Assembly: GCF_002160985.1 (NCBI RefSeq)
Contig: NZ_NFLQ01000006.1
Span: forward strand, 96,742-160,741
Origin: Lachnoclostridium sp. An118
GTDB lineage: Bacteria; Bacillota; Clostridia; Lachnospirales; Lachnospiraceae
Direction of reading: 5' to 3'
Length of the DNA stretch: 64,000 nucleotides
Position numbers and translations under genes: made by a program. Numbering within the stretch: the stretch's first letter is position 1; the number at the start of each line of letters is the position of its first letter. This document shows positions 25,433 to 33,914 of the stretch, in pieces. Below the pieces are notes generated by a model that was not told where the DNA came from, did no database searches, and was given only the letters and a program-made list of their open reading frames with translations.

Positions 25433-26385
25433 TATTTCTCTCCTCCTTTACCAAACGGTTTTGGAAGAGTAACCTTCTCGATCAGCGGTACCAGAAGGTT
25501 ACTGATGATGATGGCGTAGGAAACACCCTCAGCAGACCCGCCGAAGATACGGAACAGGCCGGTCAGGACGCCGAGGCAGATGCCGTACAGATACTGTCCC
25601 TTCTTGGTGATGGGGGACGTAACGTAGTCTGTCGCCATGAACCAGGCTCCCAGCATGAGACCGCCGCCGCACAGGTGGGCTGTCAGGTAGGTGGGGTCGA
25701 AAAATCCAATCTCCGGATGTGCCACATGGCCGAAGATACCGACAAAGACCACAAAGGTCACGATGTATGTACCCGGGATGCGCAGGTCGATGACTCCCAT
25801 CAGGATCAGGAAGATCGCGCCGATGATGATGGCGATGACAGATGTCTCACCGATGGTCCCGGGAATGGTCCCGATGAGCATGTCCATCGTGTTCACCTGG
25901 TCAAGAGCGCCCTCCTTCACATAGGAGAGGGGAGTCGGTCCTGTCACGCCGTCGTAGACAAAGCTTGTCATGGGGCCTGTAAAGGAAAGCAGAAGGAAGC
26001 ACCTTGCTCCCAGAGCCGGGTTCATGAAATTCTGCCCCAGTCCGCCGAAAAGCTGCTTTACGATCAGGATCGCAAACACGCTTCCCAGGGCTCCCATCCA
26101 CCAGGGGGCTGTAGGAGGCATGTTGAGACCCAGGAGCATACCAGTGACAACCGCACTGAAATCTCCTACTGTGACTTTTTTATGCATCAGTTTCTCATAG
26201 ATAAATTCTGTAAGCACAGAAGCCGCCGTGGTGCTGACCATCATGATCAGGGCGGGAAGTCCAAAGTTGTACACTCCGAATGCAGTTGCCGGAAGCAGCG
26301 CAATGACTACCATGAGCATGATATTGCCGGAGGTCACTTTGGAACGTATATGTGGTGAAGATGAAATGTTAAATGAATTCTCCAC
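25432..26385 (-). CDS. rnfD: Rnf complex subunit D
   Basis: A 317-residue polytopic membrane subunit of the NqrB/RnfD family, with about nine helices and the conserved FGGLGQNFMNPALGARCFLL. The expected covalent-FMN threonine lies in DGVTGPTPL (Thr151), where most homologues have SGAT; Pro replaces Ala. Located 28 nt after rnfC. Confidence 0.96.
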   Translation of the reverse strand: MENSFNISSSPHIRSKVTSGNIMLMVVIALLPATAFGVYNFGLPALIMMVSTTAASVLTEFIYEKLMHKKVTVGDFSAVVTGMLLGLNMPPTAPWWMGALGSVFAILIVKQLFGGLGQNFMNPALGARCFLLLSFTGPMTSFVYDGVTGPTPLSYVKEGALDQVNTMDMLIGTIPGTIGETSVIAIIIGAIFLILMGVIDLRIPGTYIVTFVVFVGIFGHVAHPEIGFFDPTYLTAHLCGGGLMLGAWFMATDYVTSPITKKGQYLYGICLGVLTGLFRIFGGSAEGVSYAIIISNLLVPLIEKVTLPKPFGKGGEK

Positions 26386-26413
26386 GTTTGTTCACCTCTT
26401 CCTCTCTTATTCT

Positions 26414-27736
26414 TTATTTCTTTTTCTTGCGGTTCGCAAGCGCAATTTTTCTCATAGAACCAATGGACTGCTTCAGCTGGCGCTTTGCGGGACACACGTA
26501 ACTGCAGCACCCGCACTCCACGCACTCCAGACCGTTCAGCTTTGTGAACTGCTCCTCGTCGTGGTGCTCCGCATAGTCTGCCAGGCGGGACGGGATGAGC
26601 CTGCTGGGACAGGCATCCACGCATCTTCCGCAGTTGATACATGCCGTTGGCTCGAATTCCGCCACCGCGTCTCTGGAAAGACAGAGAATGGAGGAAGAAG
26701 TCTTTGTGACAGGAGTGTCCAGGGTGAACATGGCAAATCCCATCATGGGGCCGCCGGAGATCACCTTCTTCGGCTCTCCTTTAAAGCCGCCCGCAGCTTC
26801 CACCAGCTCTGCCTGGTTTGTGCCAAACAGGACCTTAAAGTTGCCCGGCTCGTTTACAGCGTCTCCGCTGACTGTCACGATACGCTCCATGGAAGGGAGT
26901 CCCTTTACGACAGCCTGGTAGATGTTGATCATGGTCTCCACGTTGTCCACCACGCAGCCCGCGTCTGCCGGGAGCATGGAGGAATTGATGGCTCTTCCTG
27001 TGGTGGCGTAGATGAGCTGTCGCTCAGCTCCCTGAGGATACTTCGTCTTCAGGGCCATCACTTCCATCCGTGCTTCGTCCTTCACCAGCTCCTTTAATTT
27101 TGCGATGCAGTCAGGCTTGTTGTCCTCCACAGCAAAGATCCCCTTTGCGTTGTCAAACAGGGAAAGGACCACCTTCATACCGCCCACGAGCAGCTCGGGC
27201 GTTTCCGTCATCCTGCGGTAGTCCGCTGTTATGTAGGGCTCACACTCTGCACAGTTTGCAATAATGTAGTCAATCTTTTCCGGCTCCTTCGGGGAGAGCT
27301 TTACCCTTGTGGGGAAGCCTGCACCGCCCATGCCGACCACGCCGGCCTCGCCGATAGCGTTTAAGATCTCCTCTTTTGTCATCTCGCCGAGAGGTTTGAC
27401 CGGAGCGTACTCCACTTCCGTATACTCGCCGTCGTTCTCAATGACAATACAGTTTACTTTTGCCCCTGTGGGGTTGAAATGAGGTTCGATCGCTTTGACT
27501 GTCCCCGAGACAGAGGCATAGATGGGGGCGGATACGAATCCGCCTGCCTCCGCGATCTTCTGTCCCTTTAATACATGATCGCCCACTGCTACAACTGGAG
27601 AGGCCGGGGCGCCAATATGCTGAGAAAGCGGATAAACCAGGTTTCCCTTTGGCTTAACTTCGACAATAGCCTTGTCTTTTGCCAGGCTTTTGCCATCATC
27701 CGGGTGGATACCACCCTTAAATGTCAACAATGCCAT
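26414..27736 (-). CDS. rnfC: Rnf complex subunit C (NADH/FMN-binding)
   Basis: First gene of the operon; the NAD+-reducing subunit on the cytoplasmic face. 440 residues: an N-terminal barrel-sandwich domain (GGIHPDDGKSLAKD onward), the NADH/FMN fold with GEAGVVGMGGAGFPTRVKL (about 130-150), a SLBB-like part, and two [4Fe-4S] motifs CINCGRCVDACP and CVECGCCSYVCP near 370-415. The chain is shorter than proteobacterial RnfC because the long Ala/Lys tail is absent, as is normal for Clostridia. Confidence 0.97.
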   Translation of the reverse strand: MALLTFKGGIHPDDGKSLAKDKAIVEVKPKGNLVYPLSQHIGAPASPVVAVGDHVLKGQKIAEAGGFVSAPIYASVSGTVKAIEPHFNPTGAKVNCIVIENDGEYTEVEYAPVKPLGEMTKEEILNAIGEAGVVGMGGAGFPTRVKLSPKEPEKIDYIIANCAECEPYITADYRRMTETPELLVGGMKVVLSLFDNAKGIFAVEDNKPDCIAKLKELVKDEARMEVMALKTKYPQGAERQLIYATTGRAINSSMLPADAGCVVDNVETMINIYQAVVKGLPSMERIVTVSGDAVNEPGNFKVLFGTNQAELVEAAGGFKGEPKKVISGGPMMGFAMFTLDTPVTKTSSSILCLSRDAVAEFEPTACINCGRCVDACPSRLIPSRLADYAEHHDEEQFTKLNGLECVECGCCSYVCPAKRQLKQSIGSMRKIALANRKKKK

Positions 27737-27774
27737 CTCTTTTTTCCTTCCTTCCTACTATAATCTGTATATAC

Positions 27775-27826
27775 TATACAAGAAAAACTCGGCTTCTTCT
27801 AGTTTTTCCGGCATTTTTCTTGTATA
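27775..27826. repeat. 13-bp inverted repeat in the rnf leader
   Basis: TATACAAGAAAAA (27775-27787) and its exact complement (27814-27826) flank 26 nt. On the minus strand the downstream arm runs directly into TATAGT-like sequence, 40-80 nt before rnfC. It could be an operator or an RNA stem. Confidence 0.6.
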
Positions 27827-27865
27827 TTTCCAAGTACATCTCGTCGCATTTTTAACAATACTGCA

Positions 27866-27896
27866 CATGAAAAGAAAGAGACTATAACATAGTCTC
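27866..27896 (-). terminator. rpsA terminator
   Basis: Stem GAGACTAT-AAC-ATAGTCTC (27878-27896), followed on the minus strand by TTTCTTTTC. About 40 nt after the rpsA stop. Confidence 0.75.
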
Positions 27897-27935
27897 CATC
27901 TTTTTATACATTATATATTTGTGCGAAAATGCGCT

Positions 27936-29036
27936 TTACTCTTCTTCTGCCTCTGCCTCAGCCGGAGCCTCCTCAGCCTGCTGCGCGCTCTCAAGAGCCT
28001 TCATGCTCAGGCTGATCTTCTTCTCCTCCTCGTTGAGGTCCACGATCTTGGCTGTGATCTCCTGTCCCACCGCAAGAACATCAGATGGCTTATCTACGTG
28101 TGCTCTGGAAATCTGAGACACGTGGAGCAGTGCGTCCACACCAGGCGCAAGCTCAACAAAAGCGCCAAAGTCTGTCATCCGTGCGACCCTGCCGGTGATG
28201 ACCTTTCCAACAGCGTAATCCTCCGCCGCGTTGGCCCACGGATTGGTCTCCGGGAATTTCAGGCTGAGCGCAATCTTCGTCTCATGGATATCCTTCACGA
28301 GAACAGTTACCTTCTCGCCAACCTGGAATACCTTCTTCGGATTCTCCACTCTTCCCCATGACATCTCAGAGATGTGGAGCAGCCCATCCACGCCGCCCAG
28401 ATCGATAAAGGCACCGAAGTCTGTCACATTCTTGACTGTACCTTCGATCCTGTCGCCAATCTGCAGCTTCTCAAAAAGCTCTTTCTGCTTTTCAGCCTTC
28501 CTGGCCACAAGGAGCTGTCTCCGGTCTCCGATGATGCGGTTCCTTCTCGGATTGAATTCGCTGATAACGAACTCGATCTCCTGATCCTGGTATTTGCTCA
28601 GGTCTTTCTCGTATGTGTCAGAAACCAGGCTTGCAGGGATAAATACTCTGGCTTCATCGATCACGACAGAAAGTCCGCCGCCAAGGATCTGTGTAACAGG
28701 AGCCTTCAGGACTTCCTTATTCTCAAATGCCTCTCTGAGGCGCTCGTTTCCTTTCTCGGCCGCAAGGCGTTTATAAGTGAGCAGCACCTGACCTTCTCCG
28801 TCATTCACTTTCAATACTTTTGCTGTCATGGTATCTCCAGGGGACACGATAGTCGTCAGATCAACGTTAGGCTCGTTTGTATACTCGCTTCTGGTGATGA
28901 TGCCATCTGCCTTGTAACCTATATTTAAAATGATCTCATCCGGCTTTACGTCGATGACAGTGCCATCTACCACTTCCCCGTTCCGTATTGTCTTAAAAGA
29001 CTCTTCCAACATCTGTTCAAAAGTTAATTCTGACAT
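27936..29036 (-). CDS. rpsA: Ribosomal protein S1
   Basis: A 366-residue S1 with four S1 (OB-fold) RNA-binding repeats at about 17-85, 100-170, 190-262 and 275-345; repeats 3 and 4 are the canonical ones (GTVKNVTDFGAFIDLGGVDGLLHISEMSW and GRVARMTDFGAFVELAPGVDALLHVSQIS). The tail is Glu/Ala-rich. It binds mRNA leaders on the 30S subunit. The ATG at 29036 is preceded by GAGGAGG, which lies inside the ispH remnant. In relatives S1 is encoded after, or fused to, IspH. Confidence 0.95.
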   Translation of the reverse strand: MSELTFEQMLEESFKTIRNGEVVDGTVIDVKPDEIILNIGYKADGIITRSEYTNEPNVDLTTIVSPGDTMTAKVLKVNDGEGQVLLTYKRLAAEKGNERLREAFENKEVLKAPVTQILGGGLSVVIDEARVFIPASLVSDTYEKDLSKYQDQEIEFVISEFNPRRNRIIGDRRQLLVARKAEKQKELFEKLQIGDRIEGTVKNVTDFGAFIDLGGVDGLLHISEMSWGRVENPKKVFQVGEKVTVLVKDIHETKIALSLKFPETNPWANAAEDYAVGKVITGRVARMTDFGAFVELAPGVDALLHVSQISRAHVDKPSDVLAVGQEITAKIVDLNEEEKKISLSMKALESAQQAEEAPAEAEAEEE

Positions 29037-29298
29037 TATTTTGAACCTCCTCAATTATTTTATTGGGCGTGGATGCCCCTGCTGTAATACCTACTGTTTC
29101 CACGGACCTTAATTGATTCATATCAAAATCGTCAAGTGTCTGTATGTAGTACGTATTGTTACATGCATGATCTGCGAGCCGTTTTACAGCATAGCAAATC
29201 GTATCTAAAACAGTTATATCATACCCCTTTTTCGAGATAATTTCAACTAAATCTTTGATTTTATTGTAATTATATGTCGTTTCAGCCTCCCTGCACAT
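29017..29298 (-). pseudogene. ispH: Remnant of ispH (4-hydroxy-3-methylbut-2-enyl diphosphate reductase)
   Basis: A 93-codon frame made of three IspH C-terminal blocks: TTYNYNKIKDLVEIISKKGYDI-VLDTIC, then NNTYYIQTLDDFD, then VETVGITAGASTPNKIIEEV. The N-terminal two thirds, with two of the three Fe-S cysteines, is missing, and about 35 residues with the SSNT motif are lost between the first two blocks. The frame is open but cannot make a working reductase. Its ATG touches the cmk stop (TAGATG), its base composition is clearly more AT-rich than its neighbours, and its last codons carry the rpsA ribosome-binding site. Confidence 0.85.
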
Positions 29299-29955
29299 CT
29301 ACCGGCAGAGTCCAAGGATCGTATCCGCCACCTGCCGGATCGTCATGTCCGAGCTGTCCACCAGCACCGCGTCCTCAGCCTGCCGCAGAGGCGCCGTCTC
29401 GCGGTTCATATCGCGGCTGTCCCTCTCGATGATATCCCTCTCGATCTGTTCCAGGTCGCAGGGCACACCCCTGGAGGTCAGCTCATCGTATCTCCTCTTT
29501 GCGCGGGTCCGGCTGCTGGCAGTCAGATAGACCTTCACATCCGCGTCCGGGAGAACGCAGGTCCCGATGTCCCGGCCGTCCATGACCACATTCTGGCTGC
29601 GGGCCATCTCCCTCTGGAGAGAGAGGAGCTTCTCCCGCACCTCCGGGACAGCCGAGCTTTTTGAGGCCATGCTGCCCACCTCTTCACTCCGCAGCAGGGG
29701 GGTGATGTTCTCGCCGTTCAGGTAGACCTGCTGCTGTCCCTCCTCATAGCCGATGGAAACCTGCGCGTCACGGCATGCCTCCTTTATCTTCTCCGTGTCC
29801 TCCGGCCGGATGCCCTTCTTCAGGAAATGGACGGCCAGCCCCCGGTACATGGCCCCCGTGTCCACGTAGATAAATCCTTTCTCTTTTGCCACAAGCCGGG
29901 CAATGGTGCTCTTTCCCGCACCTGCCGGTCCGTCGATCGCTATACTGTAACCCAT
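29299..29955 (-). CDS. cmk: Cytidylate kinase
   Basis: Phosphorylates CMP/dCMP. 218 residues, normal length. P-loop GPAGAGKS at 9-16, the CMP-binding insert, VMDGRDIGTCVLPDADVKVYLTAS and the LID segment are intact. AAGGAG precedes the ATG. The order cmk-ispH-rpsA is conserved in Clostridia; here ispH is only a remnant. Confidence 0.96.
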   Translation of the reverse strand: MGYSIAIDGPAGAGKSTIARLVAKEKGFIYVDTGAMYRGLAVHFLKKGIRPEDTEKIKEACRDAQVSIGYEEGQQQVYLNGENITPLLRSEEVGSMASKSSAVPEVREKLLSLQREMARSQNVVMDGRDIGTCVLPDADVKVYLTASSRTRAKRRYDELTSRGVPCDLEQIERDIIERDSRDMNRETAPLRQAEDAVLVDSSDMTIRQVADTILGLCR

Positions 29956-29980
29956 TTTTTCGCTCCTTGTCCTGTATATT

Positions 29981-30424
29981 TTAGAGATACTGGATGCTGC
30001 CTCCGGCCTTAGTACATTTCTTTAGAAGAAACTCCTTCAGGTCGGCGAGGTTCTTTCCCTTCACGCTCCCCTTTTTCAGAGCAATGAAGCCTTCCTTTTT
30101 ACGCCTTTTGTCAGCCACCAGGGCAAGCGTGGTGTCCGTCTCGCAGATGCACTCTATTTCTCCGTAGGAGAACTCCTGGGTGACATCACCGGTGACACAT
30201 GTGAAGCCGTCCTCGCAGAAGCTGACCTTCACCGTGCGCTCCTTTCTGCTGATCCTCTTCAGCTCCGCCCAGCGCTTCCTGGCTTCCTCGTAGGCCTTTG
30301 TCCTGATATCCTGTACCTTGAAGGGGCCCCATGCCTTCGTGTTCCTGTATTTGTAGAGGGCCGTGTACATCTCGTTTACTATTTTAAAAGACTCGCTGTA
30401 TTCCATATAATATACTGGTTCCAT
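29981..30424 (-). CDS. YcxB-like conserved protein
   Basis: A 147-residue soluble protein with N-terminal acidic helix (MEPVYYMEYSESFKIVNEMYTALY) and a C-terminal beta-rich part with the pattern VSFCEDGFTCVTGDVTQEFSYGEIECICET and FIALKKGSVKGKNLADLKEFLLKKC, resembling the YcxB-like C-terminal domain but without its membrane helices. Family assignment is tentative. It lies 33 nt after the flavoprotein gene and 25 nt before cmk, in one operon. Confidence 0.7.
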   Translation of the reverse strand: MEPVYYMEYSESFKIVNEMYTALYKYRNTKAWGPFKVQDIRTKAYEEARKRWAELKRISRKERTVKVSFCEDGFTCVTGDVTQEFSYGEIECICETDTTLALVADKRRKKEGFIALKKGSVKGKNLADLKEFLLKKCTKAGGSIQYL

Positions 30425-30457
30425 CATATCATTCCTCTTCCTGTAGATTCTTTTGCG

Positions 30458-31687
30458 TTAGGGGATGCTGCTCCCTGCCAGAAAGGCGGTGGACCAGGCG
30501 ATCTGGAGGTTAAAGCCGCCGGTCACCGCATCCAGGTCCAGCACCTCCCCCGCAAAGTAGAGCCCCTTCACCCTTTTGGACTCCATAGTCGCGGGGTCCA
30601 CCTCCCGCACCGAGACCCCTCCCTTTGTGATGATGGCCTCACTCCATCCCCGCAGGGCCACGGCAGTCACTGTCAGATCCTTCAGCAGGCGGACAAGCTG
30701 TCTCCTTTCCTCTCTGGAAATGTCGTGTATCTTTTTCTCCGGCGGGATTCCCGAGAGCTCCACTGCCACGGGGATCATTCTGGACGGGAGGAGCCTGCCC
30801 AGGGAATTTTTGAACTGCCTGTTCTTCTGCTCCTCAAAGTCCCTGAGTATCCTCTGGTCCAGCTGCTCGTGGGACAGGGCCGGCTTCAGGTCGATGTGGA
30901 AGGAAAGAGGTCCCTTCTTAAGCCTTGGCCCCACCTCGCTCGTGGCACTCAGGACAACCGGGCCGCTGAGTCCGAAATGAGTGAAGAGCATTTCCCCGAA
31001 ATCACGGTACAGCTCCCGCTTTCCATCCTTGACCGTCAGCTCTATATTTCTCAGGGAGAGTCCCATCAGGTCTCTCACCCACTTCTCCTCCGCCTCCACC
31101 GGGACAAGAGAGGGGAAAAGGTCTGTGACGCTGTGGCCTGTCTCCCGGGCAAACCGGTACCCGTCTCCGGTAGAGCCTGTCAGGGGGTAGGAAAAGCCGC
31201 CGGTGGCAATGATGCAGGCGTCTCCTGTCTCCCGCCTGCCATCCTCCAGGAGAAGGCCGGTCAGCCTTCCATCCTCTGTCAGCACCTCCCTGGCCGCGGC
31301 GCCGAGATGGAGACGGACCTTCCATCTGCTCATCTGCCGCTCCAGGGTGCGGATCACATCTGAGGAGTGGTCGGAGGCGGGAAATACCCTGCCGCCTCTC
31401 TCTGTCTTCACCGGCATGCCGTTCTCCTCGAAAAAGCGGATCACATCCTGGTTCGTGTGGGTGTAAAAGCTGCTGTAGAGAAATTTCCGGTTGCTCTTTA
31501 CCGCCTGGAGAAGCTCCTCTGTGTCGCAGTCGTTTGTCAGATTGCAGCGTCCCTTTCCGGTGATGAAGAGCTTTCTGCCAGCCTTGTCATTTTTTTCGTA
31601 TACATGGACCTGATGGCCCTGCCGGGCGGCGGCCACAGCCGCGTACATGCCGGCGGCGCCGGCGCCGATGATCAGAACCTTACTCAT
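30458..31687 (-). CDS. HI0933-family NAD(P)/FAD-dependent oxidoreductase (YhiN/YtfP-like)
   Basis: A 409-residue flavoprotein. It has an N-terminal FAD-binding GAGAAGMYAAVAA (about 7-19), the family motif TGKGRCNLTND near 45, a central inserted domain, and the C-terminal FAD block GGVSVREVDPATMESKRVKGLYFAGEVLDLDAVTGGFNLQIAWSTA. The substrate of this conserved family is unknown. Start 31687 follows AAAGGGG; it overlaps the rpiR stop by 8 nt, showing co-transcription with that regulator. Confidence 0.92.
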   Translation of the reverse strand: MSKVLIIGAGAAGMYAAVAAARQGHQVHVYEKNDKAGRKLFITGKGRCNLTNDCDTEELLQAVKSNRKFLYSSFYTHTNQDVIRFFEENGMPVKTERGGRVFPASDHSSDVIRTLERQMSRWKVRLHLGAAAREVLTEDGRLTGLLLEDGRRETGDACIIATGGFSYPLTGSTGDGYRFARETGHSVTDLFPSLVPVEAEEKWVRDLMGLSLRNIELTVKDGKRELYRDFGEMLFTHFGLSGPVVLSATSEVGPRLKKGPLSFHIDLKPALSHEQLDQRILRDFEEQKNRQFKNSLGRLLPSRMIPVAVELSGIPPEKKIHDISREERRQLVRLLKDLTVTAVALRGWSEAIITKGGVSVREVDPATMESKRVKGLYFAGEVLDLDAVTGGFNLQIAWSTAFLAGSSIP

Positions 31688-32618
31688 CTGTATCCCCTTT
31701 GTCTTCTTTTTTTCCGGGCGCGGCAAGCTCTACCTTGTCACTCACCTTGTCCAGCTCATCCCCGCTGTACACCTGATACTCGTCCCATATCTCCTCCAGC
31801 ATCTCCAGTGTGGAGACAACCTCCTTCTGCTTTTTCATGCACAGTGCGACCACCAGGGCGTTGACCACGCTCAAGGGGGCCACCAGGGAGTCCACGATGG
31901 AGGCCATGTCGCTCCTGGCGATCAGATTGCAGGAGGAATAAAGATTCATGGGGGAGTGGATGCTGTCTGTCAGGGTGATGACCTTTGCCTTCCTGTTGCT
32001 GGCGAATTCCAGCGCCTTCAGAGTACGCATGGAATACCTGGGAAAGCTGATGCCGATGATCACATCCTCCTCCCCGATACGCAGCAGCTGCTCAAAAATC
32101 TCGCTGGCACTGTTCGTGCTCACAGCCGTCACATCCTCGCAGAGCAGATTGAGGTAGAAGCTCAGGAAGCTGGCCAGCGGTGCGCAGCTCCTGATCCCCA
32201 CCACGTATACCTTCCTGGCCTTCAGGATAGTCTCCACGGCCAGCTCAAATGCCTCGTGGTCGATACTCTCCATAGTGAGCTTTATCTTCTCAATATCCGA
32301 CTGCAGGACAGAGGCAAGGATCTCTCCCTGGGTGATGCGCCCGTATGTCACCTCCATGCGCTGGATGGAATTCAACCGTGTGCGCACCATCTCCTCCAGA
32401 GCCTTCTGGAAGGCAGGGTAGCCGGAGTAGCCCAGGGCGGTGGCAAAGCGCACTACCGTGGACTCGCTGACCCCAACCACTTCCCCCATCCTTGCGGCCG
32501 TGAGAAAGGCCGCCTTGTCATAATCCCTGCGGATATAGTCAGCCAGCTTTTTCTGTCCCTTGCTGAATCTTGCGTAGCCGTCATCAATTTTCTGCAGTAA
32601 TTCGTTGTTTGTTCCCAT
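31680..32618 (-). CDS. MurR/RpiR family transcriptional regulator
   Basis: A 312-residue regulator. Residues 5-80 form the HTH_6 domain (KKLADYIRRDYDKAAFLTAARMGEVVGVSESTVVRFATALGYSGYPAFQKAL); residues 125-260 form the SIS sugar-phosphate-binding domain (VYVVGIRSCAPLASFLSFYL, ISFPRYSMRTLKALEFA). No sugar gene is adjacent, so the effector is open; the neighbouring peptide cluster and flavoprotein could be targets. It has a good SigA promoter at 32698-32726. Confidence 0.9.
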   Translation of the reverse strand: MGTNNELLQKIDDGYARFSKGQKKLADYIRRDYDKAAFLTAARMGEVVGVSESTVVRFATALGYSGYPAFQKALEEMVRTRLNSIQRMEVTYGRITQGEILASVLQSDIEKIKLTMESIDHEAFELAVETILKARKVYVVGIRSCAPLASFLSFYLNLLCEDVTAVSTNSASEIFEQLLRIGEEDVIIGISFPRYSMRTLKALEFASNRKAKVITLTDSIHSPMNLYSSCNLIARSDMASIVDSLVAPLSVVNALVVALCMKKQKEVVSTLEMLEEIWDEYQVYSGDELDKVSDKVELAAPGKKEDKGDTDE

Positions 32619-32697
32619 CTTACAGGTCCCTTTTCTTTATAGTCACAAGAGGACAAAGGACCTCCGGTCCCTGCCCTCTGTGTGTATTCACTGTACT

Positions 32698-32726
32698 ATT
32701 ATAAATCCTGCCGCACCGGTCCGCAA
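32698..32726 (-). promoter_or_regulatory. SigA promoter of rpiR-flavoprotein-cmk-rpsA operon
   Basis: Minus strand TTGCGG (32721-32726), 17 bp, TATAAT (32698-32703). A short GGACC/GGTCC hairpin follows in the leader. Confidence 0.65.
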
Positions 32727-32736
32727 GTAGAAATCC

Positions 32737-33822
32737 TTACTCCTCCGGCACAACGATCAGGTCCTTCGTGAAGCTGTTGAGCACTTCACAGCCGTCCTCC
32801 GTAACAAGGACAAGGTCCTCGATGCGGACGCCGATGCCTTCCTCCGGCAGGTAGATACCCGGCTCCACGGAGAAGCACTGACCCGGCCTGATGATATCCG
32901 TGTTCACGGAAGACACATCCCCGGCTTCATGATCCTCCAGGCCGATGGAGTGTCCTGTGCGGTGCGTGAAATACTGCCCATAGCCCATCTCCTCGATGTA
33001 ATTTCTGGCGGCAAGGTCCACGTCGCACATCCGGTTGCCCGGCTTCGCGGCGGCAATCCCACGCAGGTTTGCCTCCAGCACGATGTTGTAGATCTCCCTC
33101 GCGCGGTCTGACACCTCGCCGATGAAGACAGTCCTTGTCATATCGGAGGCATAGTTGTCCTTGAAGCCGCCGATATCGATGACCACGCAGTCGCCCCTCT
33201 TCCCTTTTGTGTCGTCCGTTGCGTGATGGGGATCCGCCCCGTTCTTTCCGTAGGCGGTGATGGGGTCAAAGGACACGCCCTCACATCCGGCCTCCTTGTA
33301 GATCTCCCGCACCCTGTGGTCCAGCTCCATCTCGGTCATTCCCTTTGCCACAAGGGGGATGACCTTCTCCATGACGCCGTCGTTGATCCTGGAGGAGACG
33401 CGCATCAGCTCCTGCTCCTCCTCGTCCTTTATCATGCGGACCTGGTCAACGATCCAGGAGGCATTGACAAAGCTGCTCCCGCCGCCCAGCTCCTGCAGGC
33501 GCAGGAGGAATCTGGCCGGCCAGTTCTTGTCCACGCCCATGACCGCGTCCCTGTCTACATAGCGGCTCAGGAGCTCCACAGCGTCCTCGATGTCGTCGTA
33601 CCACACAAGCTCAACGCCCAGGTCTCTCTCCTGGGGGAACAGCCTGTTGATGACCAGCTTGTGGTTCCCCTTGACATTCAGGTACAGAGCCAGCATCCTC
33701 TCGCCCGGATGTATCCACTTCCCTGTCAGATAGAAGATCGCCACAGGGTCAGAGATGATCATCTGGGGAATGCTGTTTTCTTCCATTGCCTTTAAGATTT
33801 TTTGAGTTCTTCCCTCGTTCAT
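32737..33822 (-). CDS. M24 family metallopeptidase (Xaa-Pro dipeptidase-like)
   Basis: A 361-residue pita-bread peptidase: creatinase-like N domain to about 130, then the M24 domain with all metal ligands: two Asp in VIDIGGFKDNYASDMTRT, His in HRTGHSIGLEDHE, Glu in VEPGIYLPEEG and Glu in VRIEDLVLV. Such enzymes release residues before proline. Start 33822 follows GAGGTG; a frame continuing upstream to 33903 has no supporting site. It follows the POT transporter gene by about 90 nt. Confidence 0.92.
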   Translation of the reverse strand: MNEGRTQKILKAMEENSIPQMIISDPVAIFYLTGKWIHPGERMLALYLNVKGNHKLVINRLFPQERDLGVELVWYDDIEDAVELLSRYVDRDAVMGVDKNWPARFLLRLQELGGGSSFVNASWIVDQVRMIKDEEEQELMRVSSRINDGVMEKVIPLVAKGMTEMELDHRVREIYKEAGCEGVSFDPITAYGKNGADPHHATDDTKGKRGDCVVIDIGGFKDNYASDMTRTVFIGEVSDRAREIYNIVLEANLRGIAAAKPGNRMCDVDLAARNYIEEMGYGQYFTHRTGHSIGLEDHEAGDVSSVNTDIIRPGQCFSVEPGIYLPEEGIGVRIEDLVLVTEDGCEVLNSFTKDLIVVPEE

Positions 33823-33914
33823 GATATGCACACCTCGCTCTTTTATTTTGCACATGCCGGGGAAAGGTCCCCGGCACAGTGTCTGCAGATTTTCTCCTGC
33901 CACTTACTATGATA

